Shown here piece by piece: positions 1 to 13,690 of a stretch of DNA of 64,000 bases. The notes beneath the pieces are model-generated. The model searched no databases. It worked only from the letters and a program-made list of their open reading frames with translations, and was not told where the DNA came from. The stretch comes from Cryptomeria japonica (Eukaryota; Streptophyta; Pinopsida; Cupressales; Cupressaceae), in the NCBI RefSeq assembly GCF_030272615.1, contig NC_081415.1, positions 107,574,406 through 107,638,405 on the forward strand, read 5' to 3'. The first letter of the stretch is position 1; the number at the start of each line of letters is the position of its first letter. Made by a program: the position numbers and the translations under genes.

Positions 1-1075
1 TTAAAAGCTAATACAAGGTCCATTGCCCGACAGTACTCTAACTAGAGACCTGACCTGCTATGGTCAACCACAAATCATCACTTGACATCCACATAAAGGA
101 CAAGACCAATTATAACACCATCACAAGGCAACAACCAAACTCGAGACCGAAGACATAAACAAGTACCCCAAATCAACCAAATGATAGGGTCCAAACAAAC
201 ATATCAAGGCCTTGCCATTACTTTAAATGAAAGCGAATACAACAATTAAACTTGCATAGGCAATAACCAGAAAAGGACAATCTTCTTTCCTATTGGTTTA
301 AACAATAAAAGTCGATCAAGTTTTCTAAATGATCTAAGTTTTCAAAAATACATTAACAGAAAAATCACCATTCAAGGTGAATACAAAACCACAATTGCAA
401 TAGTCCATTTATCTATGTCCCAATACAGAGGAAAAACATAAACTAAACCATTTATTTTACTAAATGAAAATCTCATTAACTTACCAATTTTCCAAATGAT
501 ACATTATTAAATTTCCAATAATTCCAATAGCATATCGTTTAAATTTTCAAAATATCCATGGTAAAATATTTCATTCTTTTCTCATTTACTCAACTAATAT
601 ATTCCTGAATAAAATATTATTTAAAAACTATCAATTAATAAATATATTTTATTTCAACAATTATCCAATTAAAAATAATATTTTTTTAATTTTTTTTTCC
701 AAAAAATTACTTCCTCAATAAAAACAGACACCAAAATTAACTATTAATTAATGTATATATTTATTAATCCGTGATTAATGAAATATAAAAAATTAATAAT
801 TAATAACAAAATTAGCAATTCAAGTATTTAATTAGAAAAATATGCAATAATAAAATGAAATTTGAATGTTAGTTAACGTATATTTACCATTATACAATTT
901 AATTAATATCAAATTAATCATAAATTATTAATTAGTGCTAAATTAATCATAATTACAAATTTATTAAAAAAATAAATTTAAATAACATTTAAATAATATT
1001 AAATTATTATTATATTTTTTTGCAATATAAAAAAATATTTATAAAAAAATTTATAAATTCAAAATGCAAAAAGGG
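1..1075. other. AT-rich non-coding DNA
   Basis: No open frame or recognisable domain is seen on either strand. The composition becomes strongly AT-rich after about position 460. Together with the following 1.9 kb it may be the LTR or untranslated part of a minus-strand retroelement whose edge is at 2949, but no second LTR copy is present to prove this. Confidence 0.4.
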
Positions 1076-1080
1076 GGGGC

Positions 1081-1275
1081 ACCCACATGAGTCCCCCTTG
1101 GTAGCCCACGCTACCTATGGTAGTGTTGCTACCAAAAGATAACAGTATGCTACCATTGGTAGCGCTACTACCCTTTGGTAGCAGTCTACTACCATTGGTA
1201 GCGCTGCTACAAATTATGGTAGCACTCGCTACCTTGGTAGCATGCTACCTCCCCGTGGTGGGGGATTTTTCCCTG
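1081..1275. repeat. GGTAGC / GCTACC cluster
   Basis: About 190 bases hold more than a dozen copies of GGTAGC, GGTAGT, GCTACC or CTACC in alternating orientation, spaced roughly 8-20 bases apart. The cluster sits as a GC-rich island in AT-rich DNA and is bounded by a G run on the left and GTGGTGGGGG on the right. The alternating orientation makes many small hairpins possible. The open frame over it (1117-1347) is a by-product of the repeat and is not called as a gene. Confidence 0.75.
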
Positions 1276-2678
1276 CCACGGGTTCCTATTTATTTATTTA
1301 TTTTTTATATATATATTTTTAAAATATATTTAATGTTAAAAAAATAACAGTACCCAAAAATTAGAAAAAACACAGTCAATCAGAGACTATAAAATAATTT
1401 TCCAACATCATGGTTTTCTAACATTTTGCATTTATAGAATACCCAGATTTAGGAAAGGGGAAATTTCTCTAAAACAATACCATATTGGAAAAATGAGATT
1501 GATTTACATAATTTTAACATCAAATCTGCCAAAACCCCAAACTAAGTTTCAATTTTAAACTTATTTAAGAGAAGATTCATTGCAGTTTTAAACAAAATTT
1601 CCTCAAGAACAGCCAAACCCCAATATTTGGTTTTTATTTTTGAAAACCAATTTATACAAACAAAAATGACATCTAGAGGTTTGGAATGGAAGCAAGGATG
1701 GTTTGAGTTTGTGGTTTTATTACCATTCTTCCATTTTCCACATAAAATAAAGAATTATCTACACACACAACCAGATTTTTACAAAGCAAAACCAAAACAA
1801 TTTCTTTAAAACAAAGAAGCCCATGAAATAAACCAGAGGCCTACTTGGTTCAACAATCCTGTCAAGATTGAAGAAGAGCCCAACCTGCAAGCTCCAAAAG
1901 TCTCTTCCCTTCCAACATATTTTCCAAAAAGCTCTCCCAAAAATAATCTCCAAAAATATTTCCAAACCTAGGGTTAAATAGAAGAATCCCCTGACCTAAT
2001 CCCTTATTTTAGAATTTAAACATTTTTTTAAAATAAAAAAGAAAAATCATTCTTTTGAACTATTCAAATAATCTAAACTTTTTTTTATAATTAAAAATCA
2101 AATATATATAAATTAAACTTGTTTTCTAATAAAAAATGATTTTTTTAGATAATTAAAATTTACCTTTCTATTCCAAAATGCAAAAGGGATTAAATTATTT
2201 TTATTTTGAATAAATTTAAATCTTCCCTTTCAAAATGTGTAAACTAAATAAATTCATGATTTAAAATTAATCATTAAATTAAACTTGCTACAACATGAAT
2301 AGAACAATTTTTAAATAAATGATTAATTATATGAAAGAAACCTATTTACTTTAGTTTCTTAATTACTAATGCATAAATGAACACATTAAATCAAAATAAC
2401 TACTTAGGATTAAATACTTAGTTTAACCACACGCCAAGCACACAACCCAAGAAATCCAACCAAACACCTGACCGGCAAACCCAAATGAAAAGGGAACTAA
2501 TGGACCACAAGCGACGCTCACTTGAGCATGACTAGGGTAAACTAAGGGTTTTACGACCACCTAACCCAAATTCTAAGGACGAAAGAGGTATACTCAACCC
2601 TATGAATCTAGGTGAAGATGAACCTCGCACCTAGATGATACTGTACCTGTGGTCTCCTGCAACCAAGAGTCATACAAG

Positions 2679-2684
<6 letters not shown>
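1276..2684. other. Non-coding DNA, possible retroelement LTR or leader
   Basis: No coding signal is convincing. The minus strand between about 2600 and 1980 reads like a plant LTR, with a TTTAA-type element near 1975-1990. This agrees with a minus-strand LTR beginning at 2949. The short open frames at 1627-1809 and 1759-1965 overlap each other on opposite strands and match nothing I recognise. Confidence 0.35.

Positions 2685-2731
<47 letters not shown>
2685..2731. repeat. (TA)n microsatellite
   Basis: About 23 uninterrupted TA dinucleotides, preceded by CATACA. Confidence 0.95.
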
Positions 2732-2734
<3 letters not shown>

Positions 2735-2739
2735 ATGAA

Positions 2740-2949
2740 GGTGTTAGCTCGAGATTAATAACAAGAATCGGGAGGACAATTAAACTTACATAAGAATCGA
2801 TGCGAAAGCACATTAGCAGGTACACACAATAATCATAATATCTGACACAACATTACCTCATGGTAATTCACCCATTCAAGAATGCCACATAAAAAGTCAA
2901 CCAAGGTCAAAACCGGTTTTACAAAGATGACTAGGGTAGGGGTACTACA
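2740..2949 (-). mobile_element. Probable LTR 5' edge (minus strand)
   Basis: Read on the minus strand, this segment begins TGTAGTACCCCTACCCTAG at 2949. This is the TG-start typical of plant LTRs, especially Ty3/gypsy LTRs beginning TGTAGTACCC. No partner LTR or target-site duplication was found, so only the outer edge is proposed. Confidence 0.4.
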
Positions 2950-4865
2950 GAAACATTATCTCTCATGCTCGAAGGTTGTGAACCAAATGACTATGAACCT
3001 TTGCCATGTCTAGAAGACCAATAACAGGCACACCTTTGTCCTAAAGGACAAGAGGATTCACAAGGTTTCTTTTAATAGTGCAACAATCTAATGCTTTCTA
3101 AAAAAATTGAGGTATGAATCAATGAAACCTTAGTCTAAAGGATGATTTTCACATAAAGAGTTGGAGATCATAAAATATATTCCTATTTAATTGAGATTCC
3201 AATCTAAAAGTTATTTTATACACAAAATATAAGGCTTAAGGACATCAAAAAGAAGTTGAATCCAAAATTAGGCGATGTTTTAGGCTTAGAAAAATGACAA
3301 AAAAATGTTAGCAGAAATGGATAGCTATTATTCTTGGAGATGCTAACCCATTTTCCTTTAGATCCTCAAGGAAACAGGTACCTATTATTTATGTAATGGG
3401 TATTCATTATTAAAAACACGGGTATTTCTGATTTTAATTTTCACTTGATGATGAAAAAGAAGGAAACATAGTAACGAATACAAGATTTTGTGCCACCATG
3501 ACACACTACCATCTCATCTCACCAATGTCCCCTGATAGCTTGTCCTCAAGATATGCTCCTTTGTCATTTTTCTATTTTTCTTTTCAAATATATTTAAGTT
3601 AAAATTAGGGTTTATAAACTAATAATGGTGTGATATAAAGTACAACAAATATCTATTTACAATTTCCTTAAATCCTATAAAAAATTATAATATTTTTTTG
3701 AGATAGATTGTAAGAGAACAATATAGTAGCAACTTATATTACTATTTTTAAAAATATTTACATTAATATATTGAAGAGAATGGTATCCATCATTGAATCT
3801 TGCCATGAGCTATCACTAATTATCTCATGAATCACATTCCAAAGTGCATGCATGAAACAATAAAAAAGATCATTAAATTATTACAAAACCCCATCAATAT
3901 TGCATGAGAATATAATCCATAGAAAATTTTATCTCTATTACAATATTTTCTCATAGTAATAGTGTTATTCATCATTGAATCCACAAGAATCTAGTTAAAA
4001 TAGGAAGTTTTTATCATTCTTTGTAAGTAAAGAGTGTTTTTAGCTAATAAATAAAAAATATAAGAACAACTAGTAATTAGCAATTGGAAATAACTAGTTT
4101 GCATATAAAAAGAACGTTTAATCCTCCTCAATAAATGAAAAAATCATCTCTATTAGCTATGAGTATTTTTTTATATTTTAAATCATTTTCTAGAAACTAC
4201 TTGTTTAATTATAAACAAACATTACACACAATAAACATAAATAAAAGTAAACATGAGATTGAATTTAAACTTACATACATTAGTTTAGGTAAAATCATTT
4301 AGGAATTTTTTAATAGCCAATTACCTTTTAAACACACACTTATACTCGTGCATTCCTAATATTCAACACTTAGCATTGATAAACACCCTTAGAGATTAGA
4401 ATTCACAATCATATTTTAAGTCTCTCACATATCTTTAATCAAGATCAAATAAATAAAAAATTAGAAAGATTTTGATGTACTTTGAATAAATAGTTCATAG
4501 TCAAATAAATATATTAAGCATAACAACTTTTAAAGTCTCATGGATTAGGTAGTTCTTATTCCTTCCTATAATATTACTTTTAGAAAGGGGTGAACTAGGC
4601 TTTGCATTATTACATAAACTACATGTCAAAATATTAGTGTTACAAAAAAAATTAGAAAGGATCAAACATTTTGTAGTATAACTCCATTTTGTCTTCACTT
4701 TATAAGATAGACTTTTGCACGTCTCAATTTAGACAAATTAGTATCATCTATGTTTTCAAATTTATATTTTCATTTCATCTAAGATAAAGCAGAAATATTT
4801 CAATTTTATTAATATTTCCAATTGTATATTTTCCTATATTTTACATTATTTTTATTTCTTGAAAT
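2950..4865. other. Intergenic, nothing recognised
   Basis: AT-rich sequence without long open frames. The minus-strand frame at 4501-4698 (65 codons) has no recognisable features. I see no RNA gene or element boundary. Confidence 0.6.
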
Positions 4866-5345
4866 CTTAAAGAAACCTTATTCACATTGAATACTTATTC
4901 AATAAGATCATCAAGCATATAAATTTCATTGTGTTCACACAAGTGGAAAGACTTGATGATAGTTAGCCAAATCGCTTGCCATTCAAATGTCGCCACTATA
5001 TTAAGACAGGACATAATTAGATTTTCATTCTTTTCACTGGACATAATTTGCTTACTTGATTAGATTAGTGAGAGTTGTCTTTATCGTCTTCCAAACGATG
5101 GACATAATTAATTTTCGACCGTTGCCTTGTTCATTAGTCTCACATTGATTGTTCTGTTGCCAAAGTCTATATTTTGTTTGCATTGAATAATTTTCTCAAT
5201 CTCCTTTCAACCATCCATGTTGGGTCATGAGTTTCATATTTTGAGTCATTGGTCATAAGCTTCATATTGATTGTCTTGTGGCCAAAGTGAAAATAAACTT
5301 TATTTTGTACAAGGTGGGTCATAAGTTTTAAATTTCTAGAATAGT
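4866..5345. repeat. Dispersed repeat, copy A
   Basis: The segment starting TAAAGAAACCTTATTCACAT is closely similar to 26202-27010. The two share the block around TTAGCCAAATCGCTTGCC and the block around TGGGTCATGAGTTT and GAGTCATTGGTCATAAG. Copy A is shorter and has lost internal pieces, including a 12-bp inverted repeat kept in copy B. No coding capacity is seen. The element type is unknown. Confidence 0.75.
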
Positions 5346-7040
5346 CAATTTATAAATTCTTAATGTTTTTGTCTTTGTTAATTTTATATCCATTTTTCAT
5401 TTATAAACCTACATTTCATCATAATCAGAAATTATTTCTAAGTGCATGGGTTATATCTTTTAATCATATTGAGATAAGACCATGTCAATAGCAATAATTT
5501 TAGTGGTTAAATCTCATCACCTATCTCACTCCCACCAAATGACTTGTAATAAAGGTTGCTTGCTTTAAACAAGTTATATGTGTTTATGATTGCTACCATT
5601 AAAAGGAGGAAGAGTGGAGGATTCTATTCTATGATATCTTGAATGTGCATTAGTCACGCATAAGCTAAACATCTCAATTATGTAACTTTGTTTTGTCATA
5701 TTTTATTATGATCAATTTATCGTGTCTCTACTATATACTCAACTTATCACGTGTATTCTTAATATTTACCATCATACTGTTATTGTATCTAGACTTTTTA
5801 TTCTAATCTTTCTTTCTTTCTTTGATTCATGTATACCCCTTCCTAAACACATAAAAATATTTTTTTGCATATTATTACCAATCACATTTAAGTTTATATT
5901 TAGTTCATAAGTGGATTTGGGATCATGACTCTTATTAGTTTTCTTTTAGTTGTGTTTATCCTCTTTCTTTTGTGTATGTTTTCTTATGTATATTAATGCA
6001 TTATGAACCTACATGTAAATGATCTTCAAATTAGTTACACGAGTGTGGATAATTTGTAGAACTAGTTACAATAAGATATGAGTAGTCCTACAATAGGTTT
6101 ACTATTTTACCACTCTATCCTATTATTAGGGGGTAGAAATTAAAAAGGTGAATAGCATGCTATGTGTTTGGGATATATTTTAGATATACCTTGAAGTTGG
6201 TTCTTTCATAGCAAGTACTATATGAAGTTAGCTTACATCTAGAGTATGTTTTGCATTTGTATATTTTCTATATTAGTGTGTCTTGCCCCATCAATATCTA
6301 TTGCGGTGTGTGTGATCACTTTTATATATTATTTTATCATCATTAATATATGTATGGATCTTATCATTGTATGCACAAGAAAGTGGAGATAAAATTTAAG
6401 GGTGAAAAGTGTATACCTTGGACATTTACCCTAAATTTAATACTATTTTAAACAGGAATGTCATAGGTAATTTCCCCAAGATATTATTTTTAATAATTTT
6501 ACATAGCCTAATTAACTTAGGATTGAATTGACCATCAAATGTAAAGCTTTAATGATAATTTTTAGATGTGATGTGGCCATAGCTTGTTTGCCCAATAAAA
6601 TATTATCTACCCATTAAGCTAATTAATATAATCCTTATTAATTCAAAATCATAAAATAATTATCAAATTCCACAAAGAATTGACATTATGGCACTCTCTT
6701 TTTGTTATAATTGGTATACTATATGAAAATGACATAAATCAAATGATATAATAATACAAGTCTATGCTAAACTATGCACTCACTATCTATTTGCATTCTT
6801 CACCACTATTTCAATTGACATAGATCCTAGGCTTATAAATGATTCCAATGACCAATAGGAAGCATTAAATATCATTGTGTAGTGAAACATAGGTGTGTGT
6901 AATGTATGTACACTAGCTCATATACAACTTTTGATGTCTATTGTAAACCAAAAAAATAGTCACTAACTTTAATTTAAAACTAGCTCAAGTAGTGAAAGAA
7001 AATCTACAAGAAAATAGAAGATTTGTTTAAGCATAAATAT
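5346..7040. other. Intergenic, nothing recognised
   Basis: AT-rich DNA with only short, featureless frames (for example 5722-5910, plus strand). No terminal repeats, RNA genes or domain matches were recognised. Confidence 0.6.
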
Positions 7041-7041
7041 A

Positions 7042-8529
7042 TTATATTACATTGTTCTTTGTGATATCCATCATGTTTTGCATGTTTTCCACTCCACTAA
7101 AAGAGGTAAACAATTGTTCAATCACAAAAAAAAAATACAAAGAAAGGAGGGCCAACCACCTAGCAAAAAAGAGAATTACACACTCTTTCATGTTACCACA
7201 AAGTGATCCAACATGTGAGACAATTTCCAAGACTATTGTCTGCTATATAAACATCCCAGCTCTACATTTCATCAAAGGCCCATTTGCCCAAACAATTTGC
7301 TACTCCATTCCACTCTCTAGGAATATGACTAAAAGTAACAAATTCCGAGGAGCTTGAAGAATCTATCTAATAATCATATATAAGAACCAATTGGCATCAT
7401 CTGGTTGTTGCTCATTCACAAAAGTGAGCACTATTTAAGAATCAGACTTGCATATAATCCTCTTATAGCTAAGAACACAACTACACTCCACATCATACAA
7501 AATTAAATTGAACATCTCTAGATCTATCATGGCCTACTATAGTAATATCGTTATGACCAAGATTCCTTAGAAATGAACCATCAATGTTAATTTTTAAAAC
7601 CACTTGAGGAGGAGGGGTCGAATGACCCTCCTGATTTATCTTTTGCATAGGATGTCTACACCTATTTCTCATAACGTGCTAAGTACATGTCACACTAGGA
7701 GAACGAACACCTCCTTGAAGAGGAAAATTGAAATGATTGTAAATATAAACATTTCAAGGATCCACACATTTCACCAAGACAATCTCATGAAGAGAATAAA
7801 AAAATTTCCCACACAAGTATTGAGCAACTATCTTAGCATCTTGAAAAATCCCATGATTCCTATACAACCAAATATGCCAGATAATTACAATGAGTCCTAG
7901 ATCTCAAGTAACTTGAAGAAAAGAAGACTTAACATGGGGCCTATCCCAATGGGTGCAAAACTTATCCAAAGAGGAGAGATGCCAGTGGGGTTGAACCTAA
8001 ACACCACAATAAAAGTGCCAAATCACCCTAGAAAATGATAATTGAAAGAAAAGGTGAGACACACACTCCTCGCTTTGACAACATAAAACACACATATTGG
8101 GACCTTGGAATCAATTCTAGCATAGATTATCCTAAATAAGATATTGATTTTGATCCACCAACCACATGAATACGTTTCTTTTGGAACAAGAAAATTTGTT
8201 AGACACTTATTTCCACCAAGGCACCTCAACAACACCAAACAACTATCTAGCAAGTTCTTAGTACCCTACACCAATAGAGTACTTACTAGATGAATCATAG
8301 CCTTAGGACAAAACATCCTACCTCACTAAAGATTTGCATTGTTGAGAAGAAAGAATCTAAGCTAACTCTTTACGAGCATCCGTAGACCCAACTAGTGGTC
8401 ATTCACAGGAATCCTTCCATCTATAACGAATAACCAACCCTAAATTTTTAATAGTCTTATAATCCTCTACCTTATCCCAACCCATTACAGTAAAAATATC
8501 ACAAAGGAATTGGAGGTGTGGATACATAA
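7042..8529 (-). mobile_element. Decayed LINE, 3' part (zf-RVT and RNase H)
   Basis: Reading the minus strand from 8529 down, broken frames give the end of a plant LINE ORF2. A zf-RVT-like region (about 8250-8020) includes FLVPKETYSCGWW and CVFYVVKARSVCLTF, where intact relatives have W..K..I.TRDNL and CVLC..E.ES..HLF. It is followed by an RNase H-like region (about 7600-7050) beginning KINIDGSFLRNLGHNDI, the usual K.N.DGA..GNPG.. start. Many stops and frameshifts interrupt it, so it is dead. It is the downstream half of the LINE whose upstream half lies at 9786-11560. The two are separated by a probable solo LTR. Confidence 0.75.
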
Positions 8530-9785
8530 TGTAGTATAAAAATGACCACTTTCCTAAGTGAATATTTAATATTCATTTTTAACCTCATTCCTCTATTTTA
8601 ATTAAAATTTTATTTAATTAAATTATTTACATTCATCTATTTGAATAAATGAATTACTCAATTTATTTAATTAAGTTCACCTAAGCCTTCCATAGCCTTT
8701 AATTAAATAAATCACTTTATTTAATTAATTCCTCTTTCTCCCCTTTTAATTAAATTCACATTTAATTACATTGTTCATTGCAAGTAAATAAATCTAATTT
8801 ATTTATTTAAATCCCCCACTTGTATTTATGTAAGTTGCTTCTATTTTGTTGAAATAAAGTAATTTATTTTTAATTAAAATTACCCTCCATCCACTTGCAT
8901 TCTCCTACATATCCCACTTTCCTTTCTAAACCCCATTCTAGATTCTTCTAATCTCTTCTAAATTATCCTAACCCATCTCCTAAATATTGTCACTTTTCAA
9001 ACCCTCAAAGTCTTTGAAAACCATTAAAGGCTTTATGTCTTCAACAAGTTAACCTTTAAAGTCTTCCAAACCATTAATGGTTAACTCAACCCTCTTGCAT
9101 GATTAGAGACTTTCTCTCTAACTCAACCTTCATCTAACCCAAGGGTCTCATCAAGCATTGATGGCTCTAACCTTGGTTATCCCTTTAACCCTTGCACAAG
9201 AGTTTATCCTCTGGGTAAAAGCTTTATCCAATGAATAACCTTAATCTAACCTTAACCCTTACCTCCTAGGGTAACCATGAGGTATTCTCAAGCATTTAAT
9301 GCTTCTTGCATCTCCTCTCAAGTAGTCTTATGTTTACAATTGTCACCATTTCATTGGTGAGAATTGTAAACATGGATTGATAACTTTCAATCCTAGCCCT
9401 TGTTAAGATTATCCAATCTCGACCATTCATTGCCTTGTTTTTCCTATAAATAGAGCCCTCCTTCTCTCGTTTACATATCCAAGTCTTTAGTATCAAACTT
9501 ATAGACATTTTACTAAGCATAAAATATAAATCATTGTAATCAAGCATTTAGCCTCTCTTTGAATAGAAATCATCTAAATAGGCATTTTAGAAGCATTTCT
9601 ATTATCATAGCATTATCATATTAGATTAGTATATAATGTTAGGATAGATTTTACTAATCTTTCATCTTATCGTCATATCCATGCTACTTTAATTCATACT
9701 AGATTTAATATCATACACATCTAGGAATGCATTCATGATAAATTGGTGAATATCCCTCATTCTCATAGTTATCATTCCTAAGTCA
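8530..9785 (+). mobile_element. Probable solo LTR inserted in a LINE
   Basis: The sequence starts TGTAGTATAAAAATGACC at 8530, a typical plant LTR start, exactly where LINE coding similarity is lost. LINE coding resumes at about 9786. A TATA box, CCTATAAATAGAG, lies at about 9443-9455 and fits the U3/R boundary of an LTR in plus orientation. There is no internal retroelement region, so this would be a solo LTR left by LTR-LTR recombination. The right edge is uncertain (9780-9815), and no clear 5-bp target duplication was found to match CATAA on the left. Confidence 0.6.
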
Positions 9786-11560
9786 CTTTCCTCAGTGATC
9801 TGAGAGCAAAGGCATTGGCTTGAGGGATCCTGTGAGATAGAGAACAATGGAATGTCCCTTGGGGAGTTGAGTTATTTCAATATAGCTCCATAACTTGCAC
9901 CAAGAGGCCCATTGGTGTGTGGACTTGTCTAGAAACTGAAATATTTGTTTCATTGCACCACTTTTCCTGCACACACATAAAAATAATAGGAGGATTGTTA
10001 TTCAAAGAATCTAGCCAAAAAAGAGCTTCAAATCCCTTATTGTGTATCCAAAATAGTCCACTCTTAACGAGCCGAGTTCTAGTTTTTAGAGTGTATCAAA
10101 CCATAGAATGCCCTCCCTCCAAATTTCAACAAGGAACATCCAGAAAGTGAACTCTATATAGATACTTATGCATGATGATGTGATACCAAACCTGATTTAG
10201 ACAAGTACAGTAGTGCAAACATAATTTGGCAGCTAGAAATTTCCCATTCAAGATAGAAGAGAGGAAATCAAGACACCCCTCCTTCTTTGGCCTACACATG
10301 TAAACTCCAACTTAGTTAAGATCCACTTGGAAGTATGAAAATTACCACTCCAAAGGAAGCGACACGAGAGAGCATAAAATTCCTTAAGAAAATGCACAAG
10401 AGCCACTTGCACAAAACTTCTATAAATACGAAGAGTCTAGATCACAGATCGAGATAGAGTCACCCCAGCAGTAGTGGACAACCACCTATGAGTCCAGTGA
10501 GTAACCTTCCAATGAATCTTATCCAATGGACCTTGCCAATATGATCTAAGTGGCCTTTCAATAGATAGAGGGAACCAAAAATAGAGGAAGTAAAGATAAC
10601 CAGCTTGAAACCTCGAGATATTAGCAATCCTTCTTTGAATAGACTTAAGAGGAAAAGAAAAGAAAGATAAAATATTCGTGCTCATTATCTTTCTAACCCA
10701 AAGCAGCTAAATAAATATCCAATCTCCATTGAAAGATTTAACTTCATGAAGATCAGAAACCCCCATAAGAGAAGTATCATCCACAAATTGGAGAGGAGAA
10801 TTCTTAAGAAGCCCATTACCATAACTCTAACCTTGAATCAACACTTGGGAAACTTGAGACTTGATAAATCTACCCAATCCCTCAACCATAATAATAAATA
10901 AATAAATAAAAAGAGGATCCCCCTAGCTAAGAACCGTGAAAGCTCCAAATAAGTCAAAAGGCTCGACATTGATAATAATAGAGAAGTACACAAAAGAAAC
11001 ACAACTCATAGTCCACCTGACCCAATCTTGATTAAAACCAAAGCCTATAAGAATATTTTGCAAAAAGGGCCACTTTACTCAACCATAAGCTTTGGCCATA
11101 TTCAATTCAATGAAAATATATTTCTCCTTAGACACTACCATAGAGTAATGACTTCAAAAGTAGCCACCACTCCATCCTGAATTTGTCTTCATGCCACAAT
11201 ATCCACTTTCTCATTCAAGATGAGAGATGCGAGCCAATTTTTTAGCCTCTCTGCACTTAGTTTAGCAATTATTTTATACACCACCTTGCCAATAGAAATG
11301 GGCCTAAATAAATCCAGCCGATCAACACCTTCCTTTTTAGGAATAAGAAAAAGGAGAGTAGAATTCAAGGCCTAGAGCATTTTTTTGCTACTATGAGATT
11401 CTCAAACCACATAAAGAAAATCCAAACTAATAACATCCCAAAATTCCTAAAAATATTTTGTAGGAAACCCATCTGGACCTAGAGCTTTACCCTTATGCAT
11501 CCCAAACACAACCTCTTCTAATTCAGGTAGAGAGGTTGAAAATATGGGGGAGTAGAGAAG
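9786..11560 (-). mobile_element. Decayed LINE, reverse transcriptase part
   Basis: On the minus strand, from about 11490 down, broken frames give a plant LINE reverse transcriptase. It contains GFPTKYF, then a PKKEG block and RPISIGKVVYKIIAKLSAER, then the active-site motif FVDD at about 10777-10788 (LQFVDDTSLMGVSDLHE). It continues into the C-terminal linker (10685-9790), where SLWxxV-like and PKGHSI-like blocks can be seen. Stops and frameshifts are frequent, so it is not functional. It continues into 7042-8529 once the intervening LTR-like insert is removed. Open frames on the plus strand here are shadows. Confidence 0.8.
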
Positions 11561-13690
11561 AATTTTCTTCTATGAGTTGAGAATGAAACAATAGTGCATA
11601 CAATTTGTGGGAGACTTTTATGGAGATAATCATATTTGTTATAAAGTCAACACAAAATCCTTACAATGTAAATACATTAGATGATTTTCCCGGAGAGTGA
11701 TTCATTTTTTCTGATAACTTGAATGGCGTAAGGTGTGTCAAATGCATGGAAAATGTAAAAGAAGTGTACATGTTTAAATTTATTGGAATTTTAAAATGGT
11801 AGTGTTCGTATTCTATAAACAAAAGAAGCACTTTCATCTTTGCAAGGGCATGACATTCATACATCAAAATTCTTTGCTAGTCGTTTGATCTTTTGACAAT
11901 AATTTGAGCTACAATTTTTACTTGTCCTTGGGAATTCAAAAAGAGATAAAATTGGCATAAACATTGGAGCATTCAAGTTAGTATATGCTTGATATTATAG
12001 TTTATGCAGATCAAGGAAAGCATCCAACAACCGACAAGATAGGATATTTCATATTCCTCAAATATAAAGGCAAAAATAATATAATTGTTGCTTGTAGAGG
12101 CGCTATTTGGTGGTTGTCCATTTTTTTTCTCTAGTTTCGGAACCTAAATTCTTATTGAAAAGATTATGCATATCAAGTATTGTTAAGAATTCTATTAGAA
12201 ATTATTTATCTATTTATTGATCAAAATATAATACAAGTCATTTACGATGCTATCATCAACATTAGTTGAAAAGAAGATTCAACTAGAAATGATTCTCGAA
12301 GTATTTTTCCTCATATATATCCCATGAAATGTGTATCTTTTTACAATCGATGGTCAAAAGAGTGAATTTATGATGACATTTAAATTAGGTTTCAAGAAGC
12401 TATACTCAAAGATGGAAACACAAAGTGTATTTACTATAGCTAGAGTCTACATGATTGGAAGTATGGTTCCATTAATACATTATATGTTCATACCCACTGC
12501 TAAGAATGCACTAACATGGTTACATTTCTCTTTCGATATATCAAGGGTCATTAAAGAGAAATAACCCCATTAGAGGTCTCATTGAAATCATCACACTTGA
12601 CAATGCCTCCAAAGATTCATTGAAGATATAATATGGATAAACTATAATAGGTTCATTTTGGAGGCTGGTGGCATTGGAGGATGGAGTAGTATTCATCACC
12701 TCAATCTAGCTTCTCGCTTTGAGATGATTCTTTGCATGAGAAACATTTTTGGCTTTAGTCTTATTTATTGGTGTTGCAAATTTTCAAGAATACATGTATT
12801 GTAAAGTTTGATTTTTGGAGACAGGTTTTATGTTTAGTGAAGAGCTCAATTATCAATGGTTACCCACAAAATTCATGGGGATGTGATCAAGAATTATCAC
12901 CCTGACAAGGATGAAGAGACAATTTGGATGATTTTTATTTAGAATAATTGAATGTTTGTAATTAGAGAGTTTGGGACTAAGAGCTCAAGGATTTATCTTA
13001 GAGCTACATCTTTATGAAGTTCATGAGGCAACTTGGGGAGTTCCACTTGATTCAGGCCTTGTTCTTCAAAGAATTATCTTCTAAAAAATATGTATTCATA
13101 CTATGCAATCAAATTGTTTTAGGATTTTAGCTTTAAGGTGGGGTCCTTTGGCTAGATGACAAACACTTGGTGTTTTAGTGATAGGTTTGCATATTAAATG
13201 TTCTAAGGGGGCAATGGTAATGTCAATATGATATATTACATTTTGTAAGGTAGTCATATAGTTAGCAATCTCATCAATCGTGTTAACTATTTCTCCATTG
13301 TATAAATCTGCCTCAATACATCAAATAAGATATCATGCATTCACCTATCTCTCTCTAAAGGTTAAGTCAACAAATCAAAAGTAGAGCAAAAAAATGTAAA
13401 TATAAAAAATTCTATAAATATTTATACCAAATTATAGATCAAACATGACTAAATAGGAAAAAATAGGAAATATCACCAAATTGTCTCATCCCCTTATTAT
13501 TCCTCAATAGGAAATGAAAAGAAAAAGAAAATACCACAAGACATTCCCACAAATTTAACTAGTTATAGAAGAGCTACAAAAAATAAAAAAATTTACATCC
13601 ATCTTAACCAAAATATCTTATGAAACAAAGGATCATATTACACTTGAAAGTTAAAAAGGTATTGAATTTGTCTAGCACATTTGATGTCTC
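11561..13690. other. Intergenic, nothing recognised
   Basis: Only short frames occur (11661-11867 minus, 12331-12564 plus), with no motif I recognise. The plus strand around 12650-13110 has moderately protein-like stretches broken by stops, which could be an old gene or element fragment, but I cannot name it. Confidence 0.5.
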
